In this document: in pieces, positions 1 through 9,123 of the stretch
Layout: each line of letters opens with the position of its first letter
Numbering within the stretch: position 1 is the first letter of the stretch
From: Chitinophaga oryziterrae
Lineage (GTDB): Bacteria; Bacteroidota; Bacteroidia; Chitinophagales; Chitinophagaceae
Assembly: GCF_009758125.1 (NCBI RefSeq)
Contig: NZ_WRXO01000001.1
Location: forward strand, 372,001-436,000
Reading direction: 5' to 3'
Length of the DNA stretch: 64,000 bases
Translations under genes and position numbers: made by a program
The notes under the pieces: generated by a model
Told to the model about the DNA's origin: nothing
Seen by the model: the letters and a program-made list of their open reading frames with translations, nothing else
Database searches by the model: none

Positions 1-625
1 TTGCAAAAACAAACATCAGCAGGATTAATCCCACACCAGCGCCTATCATTGATAACAGGTACTTAACCGGCACCCTGCCTATAAAGCACAATAGCATGCA
101 ACTGGCGCCCAGGAGCAATGCGGTAGACATGTTAGCTGGCATGATCAGTACACAAACGATACCCACCGGAATAATAATAGGCAGAAAGCCTTTCTTAAAA
201 TCAGTGATCACATGCTGCCGTTTGGATAACTGTCTGCTTACATACATAAAGATGGCCAGCTTGGCTACATCGGATGTCTGGAACGTCAGATTAATCACCG
301 GAAGCCGGATCCACCGGCTTGCTTCATTAAGATTGGACCCAAATGCCAATGTATATATCAGAAGAGGAATGGAGATGATAAACCCTATCTGTGCCGCACG
401 TGAGTAGACTGTATAATTTACACGGTGGGCAAAATAGATGATCAGCAAACCCATTACCAGCACACTCAATTGTTTAAACAGGTAATACTCGGTATGCCCT
501 CCCTGCTCACGGTACGCCAGTGATCCCGTTGCGCTGTAAACAGCCAACAGGCTCACAAGTGACAGGAAGACCACGATGGTCCATATCACTTTATCGCCCT
601 TAGTTCTTTGAAGTATACCGTCCAT
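1..625 (-). CDS. ftsW: FtsW, SEDS-family division peptidoglycan polymerase (3' part outside window)
   Basis: The minus strand reads from an ATG at 625 to the window edge without a stop (208 residues), so the C-terminal half is missing. The product is a polytopic inner-membrane protein of the FtsW/RodA/SpoVE (SEDS) family, which polymerises lipid II into glycan strands at the septum together with the class B PBP. Visible support is a short charged start (MDGILQRTKGDK), several hydrophobic segments, and the family-typical stretches ASRWIRLP and TSDVAKLAIFMYVSRQL. It starts 17 bp after the murD stop and is last in the visible mraZ-rsmH-ftsL-ftsI-murE-mraY-murD-ftsW order. That position favours FtsW over RodA. 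Confidence 0.93.
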   Translation of the reverse strand, partial: MDGILQRTKGDKVIWTIVVFLSLVSLLAVYSATGSLAYREQGGHTEYYLFKQLSVLVMGLLIIYFAHRVNYTVYSRAAQIGFIISIPLLIYTLAFGSNLNEASRWIRLPVINLTFQTSDVAKLAIFMYVSRQLSKRQHVITDFKKGFLPIIIPVGIVCVLIMPANMSTALLLGASCMLLCFIGRVPVKYLLSMIGAGVGLILLMFVFA

Positions 626-642
626 TTTATCTGTTTTAATTG

Positions 643-1983
643 TTACAGCTCCCTTACTGCCTCTTTGAACTGCCTGCCTCTGTCCTCATAATTTTTGAAG
701 AGGTCAAAGCTGGCGCAGGCAGGGGAGAGCAATACCACATCTCCTTTAGCCGCATGCTTAAAAGCTGCCTGTACGGCATCTTTCATATTGCGTGTGTCTA
801 TCATCAGCGGGGTATCATTTGATAATGCTTCCCTGATAGGAGCATTGTCAACACCCAGACAAACAATCGCCTTTACTTTTTCTTTCACCAGTTCCCTGAT
901 AGCACTGTAGTCATTGCCTTTATCTACTCCACCCATGATAAGGACCACTGGTGTTTCCATACTTTCAAGCGCAAACCAGAGAGAGTTTACGTTTGTAGCT
1001 TTACTATCGTTGATGAAATCAATCCCGCGCACAGAAGCTACATACTCCATGCGATGCTCCAGGCTCTTAAAGGAAGTAAGGCTTTCGCGTATCTTCTCTT
1101 TTCTGATGTCCATGGTGCGTCCTGCAATACCCGCTGCCATTGAATTATATAAATTATGTTTGCCTTTAAGAGCAAGATCATACATTGATACGATCACCGG
1201 CTCGTCATTTACCTGGATGTTCACTTGTTCGTTTGCCATAAATCCTCCTTGCTTTAATGGTTCCATGATAGTAAAGGGTATTGTTGTTGAGTAAATTGTT
1301 TGTTTTTCTAAATGTTTGATGATTTCAGGATCGTCCTTGCAATACACGAAGTAATCTTCCGGCCCCTGGTTCATCGCTATGCGGAATTTGGATGCCACGT
1401 AGTTCTCCATTTTGTAATCGTAACGGTCCAGGTGATCTGGTGTTATGTTTAGTAAAATAGCTACGTTAGGTTTAAATTCTTTTATATCGTCCAGTTGAAA
1501 ACTGCTTATTTCCACTACATAGTAATCTACCGGGGCAGTAGCAACCTGCCTGGCATAACTAAGTCCAATGTTGCCTACCATGGCTACATTGAGCCCTGCC
1601 GTTTCAAAAATGTGAAACGTCAGCGCAGTAGTGGTGCTTTTGCCATTACTGCCTGTGATAGCAATGATCTTTTTATCCTTGCTGAAGCGGTATGCCAGTT
1701 CTATCTCTGAAATAACAGGTACCTGCATCTCCCTCACTTTCTTCATCAGTTCATTCTTCTCCGGAATACCCGGGCTTTTCACAATTTCATCTGTGTTCAG
1801 GATGATATCCCAGGAATGATGTCCTTCTTCAAAAGGAATATGATTTACCGCCAGTTCCTGCCTGTAAATATCTTTGATCACGCCACCGTCAGATACGAAT
1901 ACATCATACCCCTGCTGCTTGCCTAATAGGGCAGCACCAATTCCGCTTTCGCCGGCACCTAGTATGACGAGTTTTTTCTGCAT
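643..1983 (-). CDS. murD: UDP-N-acetylmuramoylalanine--D-glutamate ligase
   Basis: MurD is a cytoplasmic ATP-dependent ligase that adds D-glutamate to UDP-MurNAc-L-alanine. The N-terminus MQKKLVILGAGESGIG is the Rossmann-like UDP-binding start. The P-loop ITGSNGKSTTTAL lies near residues 110-120, and the C-terminal domain has the family's GVDKGNDY and SPACASFDLFKNYEDRG stretches. The frame stays open upstream to 2025, but that longer start would run into the mraY stop codon and adds 14 residues before the nucleotide-binding strand. ATG 1983 is preferred; it follows the mraY stop (1986-1988) after 2 bp. The length, 446 aa, is normal for MurD. Confidence 0.96.
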   Translation of the reverse strand: MQKKLVILGAGESGIGAALLGKQQGYDVFVSDGGVIKDIYRQELAVNHIPFEEGHHSWDIILNTDEIVKSPGIPEKNELMKKVREMQVPVISEIELAYRFSKDKKIIAITGSNGKSTTTALTFHIFETAGLNVAMVGNIGLSYARQVATAPVDYYVVEISSFQLDDIKEFKPNVAILLNITPDHLDRYDYKMENYVASKFRIAMNQGPEDYFVYCKDDPEIIKHLEKQTIYSTTIPFTIMEPLKQGGFMANEQVNIQVNDEPVIVSMYDLALKGKHNLYNSMAAGIAGRTMDIRKEKIRESLTSFKSLEHRMEYVASVRGIDFINDSKATNVNSLWFALESMETPVVLIMGGVDKGNDYSAIRELVKEKVKAIVCLGVDNAPIREALSNDTPLMIDTRNMKDAVQAAFKHAAKGDVVLLSPACASFDLFKNYEDRGRQFKEAVREL

Positions 1984-1985
1984 AC

Positions 1986-3236
1986 TTATCTCATTTTTAA
2001 TGTTGCGATCGCTACTACTGCACACATGATCGTTACGATCCAGAACCTCACGGCAATCTTACTTTCATGATATCCCAGTTTCTGATAGTGATGATGAAGC
2101 GGAGACATTTTGAAAATGCGTCTTCCTTCTCCGTACTTCTTCTTTGTGTATTTAAAATAAGAGACCTGCAACACCACGCTCAGGTTTTCTACAAGGAATA
2201 CCCCGCAGAAAATAGGTATCAGCAATTCTTTCCTTACAATAATGGCCAGGGAAGCAATGATACCACCCAGTGCAAGACTGCCCGTATCTCCCATAAATAC
2301 CTGTGCCGGGTAGGCATTGTACCAGAGGAAACCCACACATGCCCCTACGAAGGCGGCAATGAAAATGGACAGCTCCCCCAGGTTGGGTATGTACATGATG
2401 TTCAGGTACTCTGCAAACTGTATGTTACCCGATACGTAAGCAAATACCCCAAGACATACCCCGATCACTGCCGATACTCCCGTCGCCAGTCCATCCAGCC
2501 CGTCCGTAAGGTTTGCCCCGTTGGATACTGCTGTGATGATAACGATCACGATGAATATATACAGAATGTAAGTGTATTTTTCAGCGCCAGGTCCCATCCA
2601 GGAAATGAGTTTTGCATAGTTGAACTCATGGTTCTTTACAAATGGAATAGTAGTGATTGGCGTTTTTACATCTGCGAAACGGTGACCGTCTTTGGTGACC
2701 CTTTCACTGCTGCTGATCATTCTCTCATAAGGAGCCAGTTTCTTTGCACCTATTATCTCCCGGGAGATGACTACGTTCTCATTAAAGTATAAGGTGCTGC
2801 CGATAATAATGCCCAGGCCGATTTGCCCGAGGACTTTGAACTTACCAGCTAAACCTTCTTTGTTCTTTTTAAATACCTTGATGTAATCGTCCAGGAAGCC
2901 TATAAGGCCAAGCCATACTGTGCATAACAGCATCAGCCATATATATACCGTTTTTATCTGTGCAAAAAGGAGAGTAGGAATTACAATCGCAGACAATATG
3001 ATAAGACCTCCCATAGTTGGAGTTCCTTTTTTTGTATTCTCACCTGCCAGTCCCAGATCACGGATCGTTTCTCCAATCTGTTTACGTTGCAGGAATCTTA
3101 CAATGCTCTTACCCAACAATAAAGATATAACCAGTGACAACAAAAGTGCCATGGTAATACGGAACGTAATGAATTGAAACATTCCGCTTCCGCTGAAATT
3201 CAAAGTTTTCAAATAGTTGAATAAGTAATATAGCAT
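1986..3236 (-). CDS. mraY: Phospho-N-acetylmuramoyl-pentapeptide transferase
   Basis: MraY transfers phospho-MurNAc-pentapeptide to undecaprenyl phosphate at the inner membrane, giving lipid I. Family motifs are FLDDYIK (residues 114-120), [10 protein letters not shown] (242-251), GDTGS (316-320) and [11 protein letters not shown] near the C-terminus. These supply the Asp residues and the His-rich loop around the Mg2+/uridine site. At 416 aa it is longer than the roughly 360-residue proteobacterial form. The extra length sits around residues 160-215, which I take to be an insertion usual in Bacteroidota. It lies 58 bp after murE and 2 bp before murD in the same operon. Confidence 0.96.
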   Translation of the reverse strand: MLYYLFNYLKTLNFSGSGMFQFITFRITMALLLSLVISLLLGKSIVRFLQRKQIGETIRDLGLAGENTKKGTPTMGGLIILSAIVIPTLLFAQIKTVYIWLMLLCTVWLGLIGFLDDYIKVFKKNKEGLAGKFKVLGQIGLGIIIGSTLYFNENVVISREIIGAKKLAPYERMISSSERVTKDGHRFADVKTPITTIPFVKNHEFNYAKLISWMGPGAEKYTYILYIFIVIVIITAVSNGANLTDGLDGLATGVSAVIGVCLGVFAYVSGNIQFAEYLNIMYIPNLGELSIFIAAFVGACVGFLWYNAYPAQVFMGDTGSLALGGIIASLAIIVRKELLIPIFCGVFLVENLSVVLQVSYFKYTKKKYGEGRRIFKMSPLHHHYQKLGYHESKIAVRFWIVTIMCAVVAIATLKMR

Positions 3237-3294
3237 ATAGTTAGTTAGTCTCGGATCGACAGTCCACGTGACTGTTTTGTTGTTTCAGATTTCC

Positions 3295-4761
3295 TTATTT
3301 TCCCATCAGTTCCAGCATCTCACGTAATACCTGTTTATCATCAAAAGGATGTTTTACCCCATTGATATCCTGGTATTTTTCATGTCCTTTACCCGCAACC
3401 AGGATGATATCTTCCGGGTTGGCCAGGCTACACGCAGTTTTAATAGCTTCCTTCCTGTCTACGATAGACAATACTCTCTTTTTAAGATGCACAGGAACAC
3501 CTGCTTCCATCTGACGGATAATCTCTGCCGGATCTTCCGAGCGTGGATTATCTGAAGTGAGTATCACTTTATCGCTGCGTTCCGCTGCCACTTCTGCCAT
3601 AACAGGACGTTTTGTTGTATCACGGTCGCCTCCGCAGCCTACTACAGTAATCACCTGTTCAATACCTTTACGGAGGTTCTTAATAGTAGCCAGTACATTC
3701 AGTAATGCATCCGGTGTGTGCGCATAGTCAACGATACCAATGATTTTCTGTTCTGCGGACAGAATGTAATCGAAGCGTCCTTCTGCACCGGACAAGCCAC
3801 TAAGCGCCTGCAATACAGCATCTTTTTCCTGACCCAGCATAATGGCTGCACCATATACTGCCAGCAGGTTATAAGCATTGAACTCTCCGATAAGGCGGAA
3901 GTGTACTTCTTTTTCATTCACTACCATAATCAGCCCTGTGAGATTGTTCTCAAGGATTTTACCCTTGAAATCAGCTACAGTACGCAGGCTGTAAGTCGTT
4001 TTCTTTGCCTTTGTATTCTGCAACATCACGCTACCTCTCTTATCATCCAGGTTAGTGAGTGCAAACGCTGTATTGGGAAGTCCGTCAAAGAAGGCTTTCT
4101 TCACCTTTATATATTCATCGAACGTTTTATGGTAATCGAGGTGATCATGTGTAATGTTGCTGAAGATGCCGCCTGCGAACTTCAGCCCGGCAATGCGTTG
4201 CTGGTGTATTGCATGCGAGCTTACTTCCATGAACACGTATTCACATCCTTCCGCTACCATATCCGCCAGCAATCCATTCAGATGAATGGCATCCGGTGTT
4301 GTATGTGTAGCAGGAACGATCTTCTCACCGATCTGATTCTGCACAGTAGACAGCAATCCGCAATGGTATCCCAGTTCGCTGAACAGTTTGAACAGGAGAG
4401 TAGCGATGGTCGTTTTACCATTTGTGCCGGTAACTCCTACCAGTTGCAGCTTCTGTGACGGGTTGTTATAAAAATTACCTGCAATGGTACCAGCTGCAAT
4501 AGCGCTGTTTACCACCTGTATATAACATACAGTTTCGGATAATTGCGCAGGCAGTTCTTCACAGATGATTACCGTAGCGCCTAATTGCAATGCTTTATCA
4601 ATAAAGAGATGACCATCGGCGTGTACTCCCCTGATAGCAATAAAGGCATCTCCCTCACCAATGGCGCGGGAGTCTATGCTCAGTGCGTTCACAGTAATAT
4701 CTGTACTACCATGCACCGCCTGGATGTTCACGTTGTATAATATGTCACTCAGTGTCCTCAT
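3295..4761 (-). CDS. murE: UDP-MurNAc-L-Ala-D-Glu--meso-diaminopimelate ligase
   Basis: MurE adds the third stem-peptide residue in the cytoplasm. The P-loop GTNGKTT is at residues 112-118. The substrate-reading motif DNPR is at 404-407, which in this family specifies meso-diaminopimelate rather than lysine. The KVKKAFF stretch (219-225) contains the lysine expected to be carbamylated. Length is 488 aa. The start ATG 4761 follows the ftsI stop by 3 bp, so the two are almost certainly co-translated. The 58-bp gap to mraY holds a 6-bp hairpin (3259-3275) without a T-tract on the coding side, so I do not call it a terminator. Confidence 0.96.
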   Translation of the reverse strand: MRTLSDILYNVNIQAVHGSTDITVNALSIDSRAIGEGDAFIAIRGVHADGHLFIDKALQLGATVIICEELPAQLSETVCYIQVVNSAIAAGTIAGNFYNNPSQKLQLVGVTGTNGKTTIATLLFKLFSELGYHCGLLSTVQNQIGEKIVPATHTTPDAIHLNGLLADMVAEGCEYVFMEVSSHAIHQQRIAGLKFAGGIFSNITHDHLDYHKTFDEYIKVKKAFFDGLPNTAFALTNLDDKRGSVMLQNTKAKKTTYSLRTVADFKGKILENNLTGLIMVVNEKEVHFRLIGEFNAYNLLAVYGAAIMLGQEKDAVLQALSGLSGAEGRFDYILSAEQKIIGIVDYAHTPDALLNVLATIKNLRKGIEQVITVVGCGGDRDTTKRPVMAEVAAERSDKVILTSDNPRSEDPAEIIRQMEAGVPVHLKKRVLSIVDRKEAIKTACSLANPEDIILVAGKGHEKYQDINGVKHPFDDKQVLREMLELMGK

Positions 4762-4764
4762 CTC

Positions 4765-6870
4765 TTAACTAAGTTCTATTACGATTGTCTGATCTCTTGA
4801 TAACTGAGTGCCGCCGGGTATAGATTGATTCTTTACCTTGCCGGCACCTTTTATAACCACACGCAAACCTGCATTTTCCAGCAGGTACAGCGCATCTTTT
4901 AATCCCATTCCTGTTACATTGGGTACAGCACCTTTATTTTGTGCCACCTGTGCAAAGGCGATTTTCTTGTCATCCACTTTTGCACTTACCCAACTGTTGT
5001 TGTTCACACTGCCCTGCATAGGGATGTTCAATGTGTTCAGTATTTCTTTCCACTCATGGCCCTGTCCGTTCTTGAAAGCCATCAGCGTATCCATTTGCAG
5101 GCCGGCTTTGATAGGCAGTTGCTTTTCTACTGCTATGGCAAACAGCTTGTCTGCTACTTCACGGAATACTGGTCCTGCTACTGCTGCACCATAAAACTTA
5201 GCGGCATGTGCTTTGTTCTTGATCACGACCACGCAGGTGAATTGCGGATCATTTGCCGGAAAATACCCTGCAAATGATGACTGGTATATCTTATCTGCAT
5301 AACCCCGGTTGCCATTGGCTACCAGGGCCGTACCGGTTTTAGCGGCAAATTTGTAATAGCGTGTCCATAACCCTTTAGCAGTTCCGTTCATTACCACACC
5401 TTCCAGCATCTGTTTCACCTGTTTCAAAGTACTCCTGGAACAAATGCTATCCATTACAACGGTAGGCTCAAATTCCTTTACAGGTTTGCCATATTCCACA
5501 ATGGAATTCACCAGGTAAGGCTTCATCATTTTTCCGTTGTTAGCTACAGCGTTGTACAGCATGCAGGTTTGTAACGGACTAACCAGTACCTCATAACCAA
5601 AGGCCATCCAGGGTAAGCTGGTTGCGCTCCATGTTTTAGAAGCGGTAGATTTTATAACTGGCTTTCCTTCACCTACCAGGTCTATGCCCGTAGGCTGGTC
5701 CAGCTTTAACTTTTTCAGATGTGCAACAAAATCGTTCGGCTTTTTATAATAATACTGGTAAGCCAGTTTAGCCATTCCCACATTGGAACTCAGTTCAAAG
5801 GCGTGTTTGATAGTCACGTTTGTTTGTCCGGGATGTGGTTCCGAATCGAATACAGTTCTTTTGCCTATCTGCCATTCACCTTCATGCAGGTTTACCATAT
5901 CGTCCATGGTTGCATATTTATCGTCCAGTACAGATATGATGGTGGCCAGTTTGAAAGTAGAACCCGGTTCTGCTACCTGCAGTGCGTAGTTCATATCTTC
6001 GAAATAACTGCCGTCCGGTTGTCTGCCCAGATTGGCGATAGCTTTTATTTTGCCGGTCTTCACTTCCATCAGGATGCAGCTGCCATGTTCTGCTTCGTTG
6101 CTCACCATCATGTTCATGAGGGCTGTTTCAACGATATCCTGCATATTCACGTCCATGGTGGTGATGACATCCCTGCCATTTTCCGGTTCGATATCATATC
6201 CTTCTACCGGTATATAGGTGCCGCCTGCTATGCGGCGCATTAATCTTTTCCCTGTTACCCCTCTCAGGAAATCGTCATAAGTTCTTTCGAGCCCTACGTT
6301 CTGTGCATTTTCCCTTGACAGTCCTATTGTGCGGTTGGCCAACAGTTTAAAAGGGTTAATGCGTTTATTCTTTGTTTCAGCTATCAGCCCACCTTTGTTC
6401 TTGCCCAGCCGGAACATGGGAAAGTTGCGGAGTTGCTGAAACTGATTAAACTGTATATCACGTTTTAAAAGAAAATAACGGTCCTTGCTTTTGAAGCCTT
6501 CCCGTAATATCTGTTTATATTCTTCCGGTGTATGATCATTGAACAGGCGGGAAAGATAAATGGACAACGAGTCTACATTGTCCCTGAAAACTTTTCCGTT
6601 TTTTTCGCGCAGGTTATCAGCTGCAAAATCCACCCGTACATCGAAATAGGGGATGGAAGTAGAGAGCATCCTGCCTTCTTCAGAATAAATGGTACCACGG
6701 TCAGCATCCAGGGATACATAGCGGGTGTGCAGGCTGTCTGCCATGCTACGCCAGTAGTTGCCCTGTACATTCTGAACAAAGAACACTTTCACCAGTATTG
6801 CCACAGCAAACAGCCCCATGCCGATGAAGCATAGATACACTCTCCACAATATGTCCTTCTTTACTTCCAC
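4765..6870 (-). CDS. ftsI: Class B penicillin-binding protein FtsI (PBP3) with C-terminal PASTA domain
   Basis: This is the septal transpeptidase that works with FtsW. It has one N-terminal membrane anchor (about residues 9-33) followed by the PBP dimerisation domain. The transpeptidase domain has the catalytic STFK at 304-307, SSN at 361-363 and KTGT at 511-514. The last 60 or so residues, beginning at GAVPNVTGM, form a PASTA domain, as in SpoVD and PBP2x. The E. coli enzyme lacks PASTA. Length is 701 aa. It starts 7 bp after the ftsL-like gene and ends 3 bp before murE. Confidence 0.94.
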   Translation of the reverse strand: MEVKKDILWRVYLCFIGMGLFAVAILVKVFFVQNVQGNYWRSMADSLHTRYVSLDADRGTIYSEEGRMLSTSIPYFDVRVDFAADNLREKNGKVFRDNVDSLSIYLSRLFNDHTPEEYKQILREGFKSKDRYFLLKRDIQFNQFQQLRNFPMFRLGKNKGGLIAETKNKRINPFKLLANRTIGLSRENAQNVGLERTYDDFLRGVTGKRLMRRIAGGTYIPVEGYDIEPENGRDVITTMDVNMQDIVETALMNMMVSNEAEHGSCILMEVKTGKIKAIANLGRQPDGSYFEDMNYALQVAEPGSTFKLATIISVLDDKYATMDDMVNLHEGEWQIGKRTVFDSEPHPGQTNVTIKHAFELSSNVGMAKLAYQYYYKKPNDFVAHLKKLKLDQPTGIDLVGEGKPVIKSTASKTWSATSLPWMAFGYEVLVSPLQTCMLYNAVANNGKMMKPYLVNSIVEYGKPVKEFEPTVVMDSICSRSTLKQVKQMLEGVVMNGTAKGLWTRYYKFAAKTGTALVANGNRGYADKIYQSSFAGYFPANDPQFTCVVVIKNKAHAAKFYGAAVAGPVFREVADKLFAIAVEKQLPIKAGLQMDTLMAFKNGQGHEWKEILNTLNIPMQGSVNNNSWVSAKVDDKKIAFAQVAQNKGAVPNVTGMGLKDALYLLENAGLRVVIKGAGKVKNQSIPGGTQLSRDQTIVIELS

Positions 6871-6877
6871 TATCTGA

Positions 6878-7231
6878 TTATTCTGTTTTTTGTAGTTCTA
6901 TTTTTTGGGGTGGGATGCTGAGTTCTTTCAGTCCCAGCGGTTCTACAGCTCTGCTCACTTCACTCATCTTGCTGCGGAACATCAGTTCACTCTTCACATT
7001 CAGGTATTCCCACTTCAGTTCTTTTATTTCCCTGCCCAGCTTATTGATGCGGCGAACTTTTTTCTCCGCCAGATGGCTGTTGGCGATATATATCAGTGCC
7101 AGTACTGCAAGGAACAATATGAAGGGCATGTTCTGTGTGATGGCCCTGTAATTGATGCGCAGGCGCCATTCCCTTTTTTGTTCCGGTTCCTCCGGCATTA
7201 CTTCGTCTGGTATATTCTCTTCCTGCAACAC
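6878..7231 (-). CDS. ftsL: FtsL-like division protein
   Basis: This 117-residue bitopic protein has an acidic, charged cytoplasmic N-terminus of about 33 residues and one membrane segment (FILFLAVLALIYIANSH, about 36-52). The segment is followed by a heptad-rich periplasmic region (KKVRRINKLGREIKELKWEY) that should form a coiled coil. Size, topology and position between rsmH and ftsI match FtsL, which with DivIC/FtsB and DivIB/FtsQ activates FtsWI. The sequence itself is weakly conserved, so the call rests mainly on topology and synteny. The start is a GTG at 7231, 76 bp after rsmH; no upstream ATG is available in frame near it. Confidence 0.82.
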   Translation of the reverse strand: MLQEENIPDEVMPEEPEQKREWRLRINYRAITQNMPFILFLAVLALIYIANSHLAEKKVRRINKLGREIKELKWEYLNVKSELMFRSKMSEVSRAVEPLGLKELSIPPQKIELQKTE

Positions 7232-7307
7232 GGTCTTTTATTTAGCTAATAAGCCAATGTACCTGTCGCATAACAAGCACATTGGCATAGCGGATTCATA
7301 ATCTGTC

Positions 7308-8216
7308 TTATATCTTTTCGGCTACCCTTAGTTTCGCACTCCGGGACCTTGTATTACGTTTCAGTTCTTCCTCACTGGCGGTTACCGGCTTTTTGGTAAT
7401 TAGTCTGAACAATTTGGCTGGAGTTTCAAATGAATACTGATCATCCTGTATCTCAAATTGTCCTGCCTTCATAAAATTCTTCACCAGCCTGTCTTCCAGA
7501 GAGTGGAAAGTGATTATTGCCAGTTTGCCTCCAGGTTTTAGTATTTCGGCAGACTGTACCAGTAAATCTTTCAATGCTCCCAATTCATCATTCACTGCTA
7601 TCCGGAGTGCCTGGAACACCTGTGCCAGGTATTTCTGCGGATTTCCTTTCACTATAGGTTGTATAACTGATTTAAACTCATTGATGGTGCGCATGGGCCG
7701 GGCCTTGCGTTGTTGTACAATTGTTTTTGCCAGGGTTTTTGCGTTTGTGACTTCTCCGTAATCCTGGAACATCAGGTGAAGCTGGTGTTCTGAATAGGTT
7801 TGCAGCAATTGGGCCGCCGTAAGGGTTGCCCGCTGGTCCATTCTCATATCCAGCGCACCTTCAAACCGGGTGCTGAACCCTCTTTCCGCAGTATCAAACT
7901 GCCAGGAGGATACCCCCAGATCAGCCAGTATACCATCTACAGGGGCTGTTTTATAGAGTTTCAGAAAACGCTGCATATGCCGGAAGTTATGTTGTACAAA
8001 AGTGACCCTGGGGTCATCTATCCGGTTCTTATATGCATCTTCATCCTGGTCAAACACGATGAGCTGCCCGTTCTCATTCAGGTGTTCCAGTATTGCCCTG
8101 GAATGGCCGCCTCCGCCAAAAGTGGCATCTACATACACCCCATCCGGGCGGATCTGTAGCTGCGTGATCACTTCCTGCAGCAATACGGGCAGGTGATATT
8201 GTGAAGGTTCTCCCAT
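7308..8216 (-). CDS. rsmH: 16S rRNA (cytosine(1402)-N4)-methyltransferase RsmH (MraW)
   Basis: RsmH is a SAM-dependent methyltransferase that modifies C1402 in the ribosomal P site. The N-terminal HLPVLLQEVI and the SAM-binding VDATFGGGGHS are diagnostic. GILADLGVSSWQFD and ITFHSLEDRLVKNF follow in the usual order. The open frame extends to an ATG at 8246 that overlaps the end of mraZ by 26 bp. ATG 8216 (MGEPSQYHLP), 4 bp after the mraZ stop, gives the normal N-terminus and is preferred. The product is then 302 aa. It is the second gene of the dcw operon. Confidence 0.96.
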   Translation of the reverse strand: MGEPSQYHLPVLLQEVITQLQIRPDGVYVDATFGGGGHSRAILEHLNENGQLIVFDQDEDAYKNRIDDPRVTFVQHNFRHMQRFLKLYKTAPVDGILADLGVSSWQFDTAERGFSTRFEGALDMRMDQRATLTAAQLLQTYSEHQLHLMFQDYGEVTNAKTLAKTIVQQRKARPMRTINEFKSVIQPIVKGNPQKYLAQVFQALRIAVNDELGALKDLLVQSAEILKPGGKLAIITFHSLEDRLVKNFMKAGQFEIQDDQYSFETPAKLFRLITKKPVTASEEELKRNTRSRSAKLRVAEKI

Positions 8217-8220
8217 ACTC

Positions 8221-8688
8221 TTAAATCGAAATATTGTTATCTCCACCTCCCATTACCTGCTGAGCAAGATCACTAAACGATCCTGGTGAAAAATTTTCAA
8301 AGAACTCCTGGTATTTTACTTTATCCCAGATCTCTATTTTATTTGAAGCCGCTGCCAGTACAATGTCTTTTTCAAGGTTGGCATACGACATCAGGCCTTT
8401 GGGTAATAATAACCTTCCTGCACTGTCCAGTTCAACGATGGTCGCCCCATTGAGGAAATAGCGGCGGAATTCCCTAACTTTCGGATCAAAGTCGTTCAGC
8501 TTGCTGATCTTCTCAAAAATTGGCTGCCATTCACTCATGGGATATAAAGACAAACATTTTTCGAACCCCCGGTTGATGACATACTGGTCTCCGGCGCTTT
8601 CTGCCAGCTGTTTTTTAAATCCAGCAGGTAGTAAAAAGCGCCCCTTTGCGTCCAGCGTAGCCTCGTATTCACCCAGAAAACCTGTCAT
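8221..8688 (-). CDS. mraZ: Transcriptional regulator MraZ
   Basis: MraZ is a ring-forming DNA-binding protein with two tandem SpoVT/AbrB-like halves. Both halves are visible as LDAKGRFLLPAGFK near the N-terminus and LDSAGRLLLPKGLM in the middle. In other bacteria MraZ represses or activates its own dcw operon through short direct repeats upstream of mraZ. A matching block of 10-bp repeats is present at 8711-8750. The protein is 155 aa, a usual size, and is the first gene of the dcw cluster. The RBS is not obvious (CTCCCCCAAGT before the ATG), as is common in Bacteroidota. Confidence 0.95.
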   Translation of the reverse strand: MTGFLGEYEATLDAKGRFLLPAGFKKQLAESAGDQYVINRGFEKCLSLYPMSEWQPIFEKISKLNDFDPKVREFRRYFLNGATIVELDSAGRLLLPKGLMSYANLEKDIVLAAASNKIEIWDKVKYQEFFENFSPGSFSDLAQQVMGGGDNNISI

Positions 8689-8710
8689 ACTTGGGGGAGA
8701 AAGTCCTTAA

Positions 8711-8750
8711 ATTCCATTTCCTAACACAAAATAACACTTTTTCCCACTCT
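8711..8750 (-). promoter_or_regulatory. Probable MraZ-binding direct repeats upstream of mraZ
   Basis: Read on the mraZ strand, four consecutive 10-mers are AGAGTGGGAA, AAAGTGTTAT, TTTGTGTTAG and GAAATGGAAT. They share a GTG/ATG core at the same place in each unit and end 22 bp before the mraZ ATG. Characterised MraZ sites are runs of three to four GTG- or TGGG-containing boxes at 9-10 bp spacing. The repeat is seen directly; its use by MraZ is inferred. Confidence 0.6.
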
Positions 8751-9106
8751 CTAACGAGGAATTGGAATATATATTTTTTCCACAGCACTTTTATGCCCAT
8801 AGGAGTGGGTTCTGACAGCTTTTTTCAGTGTTGAATGTGGATAGTGTGAATGTAAATGTGGACAAATTGTTCAAAACAGTAATTAATTTGTTTATAAACT
8901 ACTATGTGATTCATTGCTCGCTGCTTTCATCAGGTATATCCCGTCACTTAAAGACAAAAAATGCGCGGTTAAAGTACCCCTCTATTATGTAAGAAGAGGC
9001 ATAAAAGATCGAAAATGACCTTTTGTGGTAAAAAGTGGGGTATCCGGTTTTTGCAAAATTTTAACAGCTTCAATTCCTTCCCTATCTTACATTTACATTT
9101 AATTCT
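8751..9106. other. Divergent intergenic region between mraZ and bamD
   Basis: About 350 bp with no credible gene on either strand. It is AT-rich and separates the leftward dcw operon from the rightward bamD group, so it should hold both promoters. It contains a run of GTG-rich plus-strand words (8831-8865) of unknown meaning. No strong hairpin was seen. Confidence 0.7.
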
Positions 9107-9114
9107 TAACTTTG
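9107..9114 (+). promoter_or_regulatory. Putative -7 box of the bamD promoter
   Basis: TAACTTTG fits the Bacteroidota -7 consensus TAnnTTTG and lies 9 bp upstream of the bamD ATG, implying a very short leader. No TTG -33 box was found at the expected spacing, so this is a partial match. Confidence 0.35.
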
Positions 9115-9123
9115 CCCACATTT

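Noticed and set aside
3259..3275. A 6-bp hairpin in the murE-mraY gap, considered as an attenuator
   Set aside because: On the coding strand it is followed by a mixed sequence without T-tract; the operon is expected to continue.
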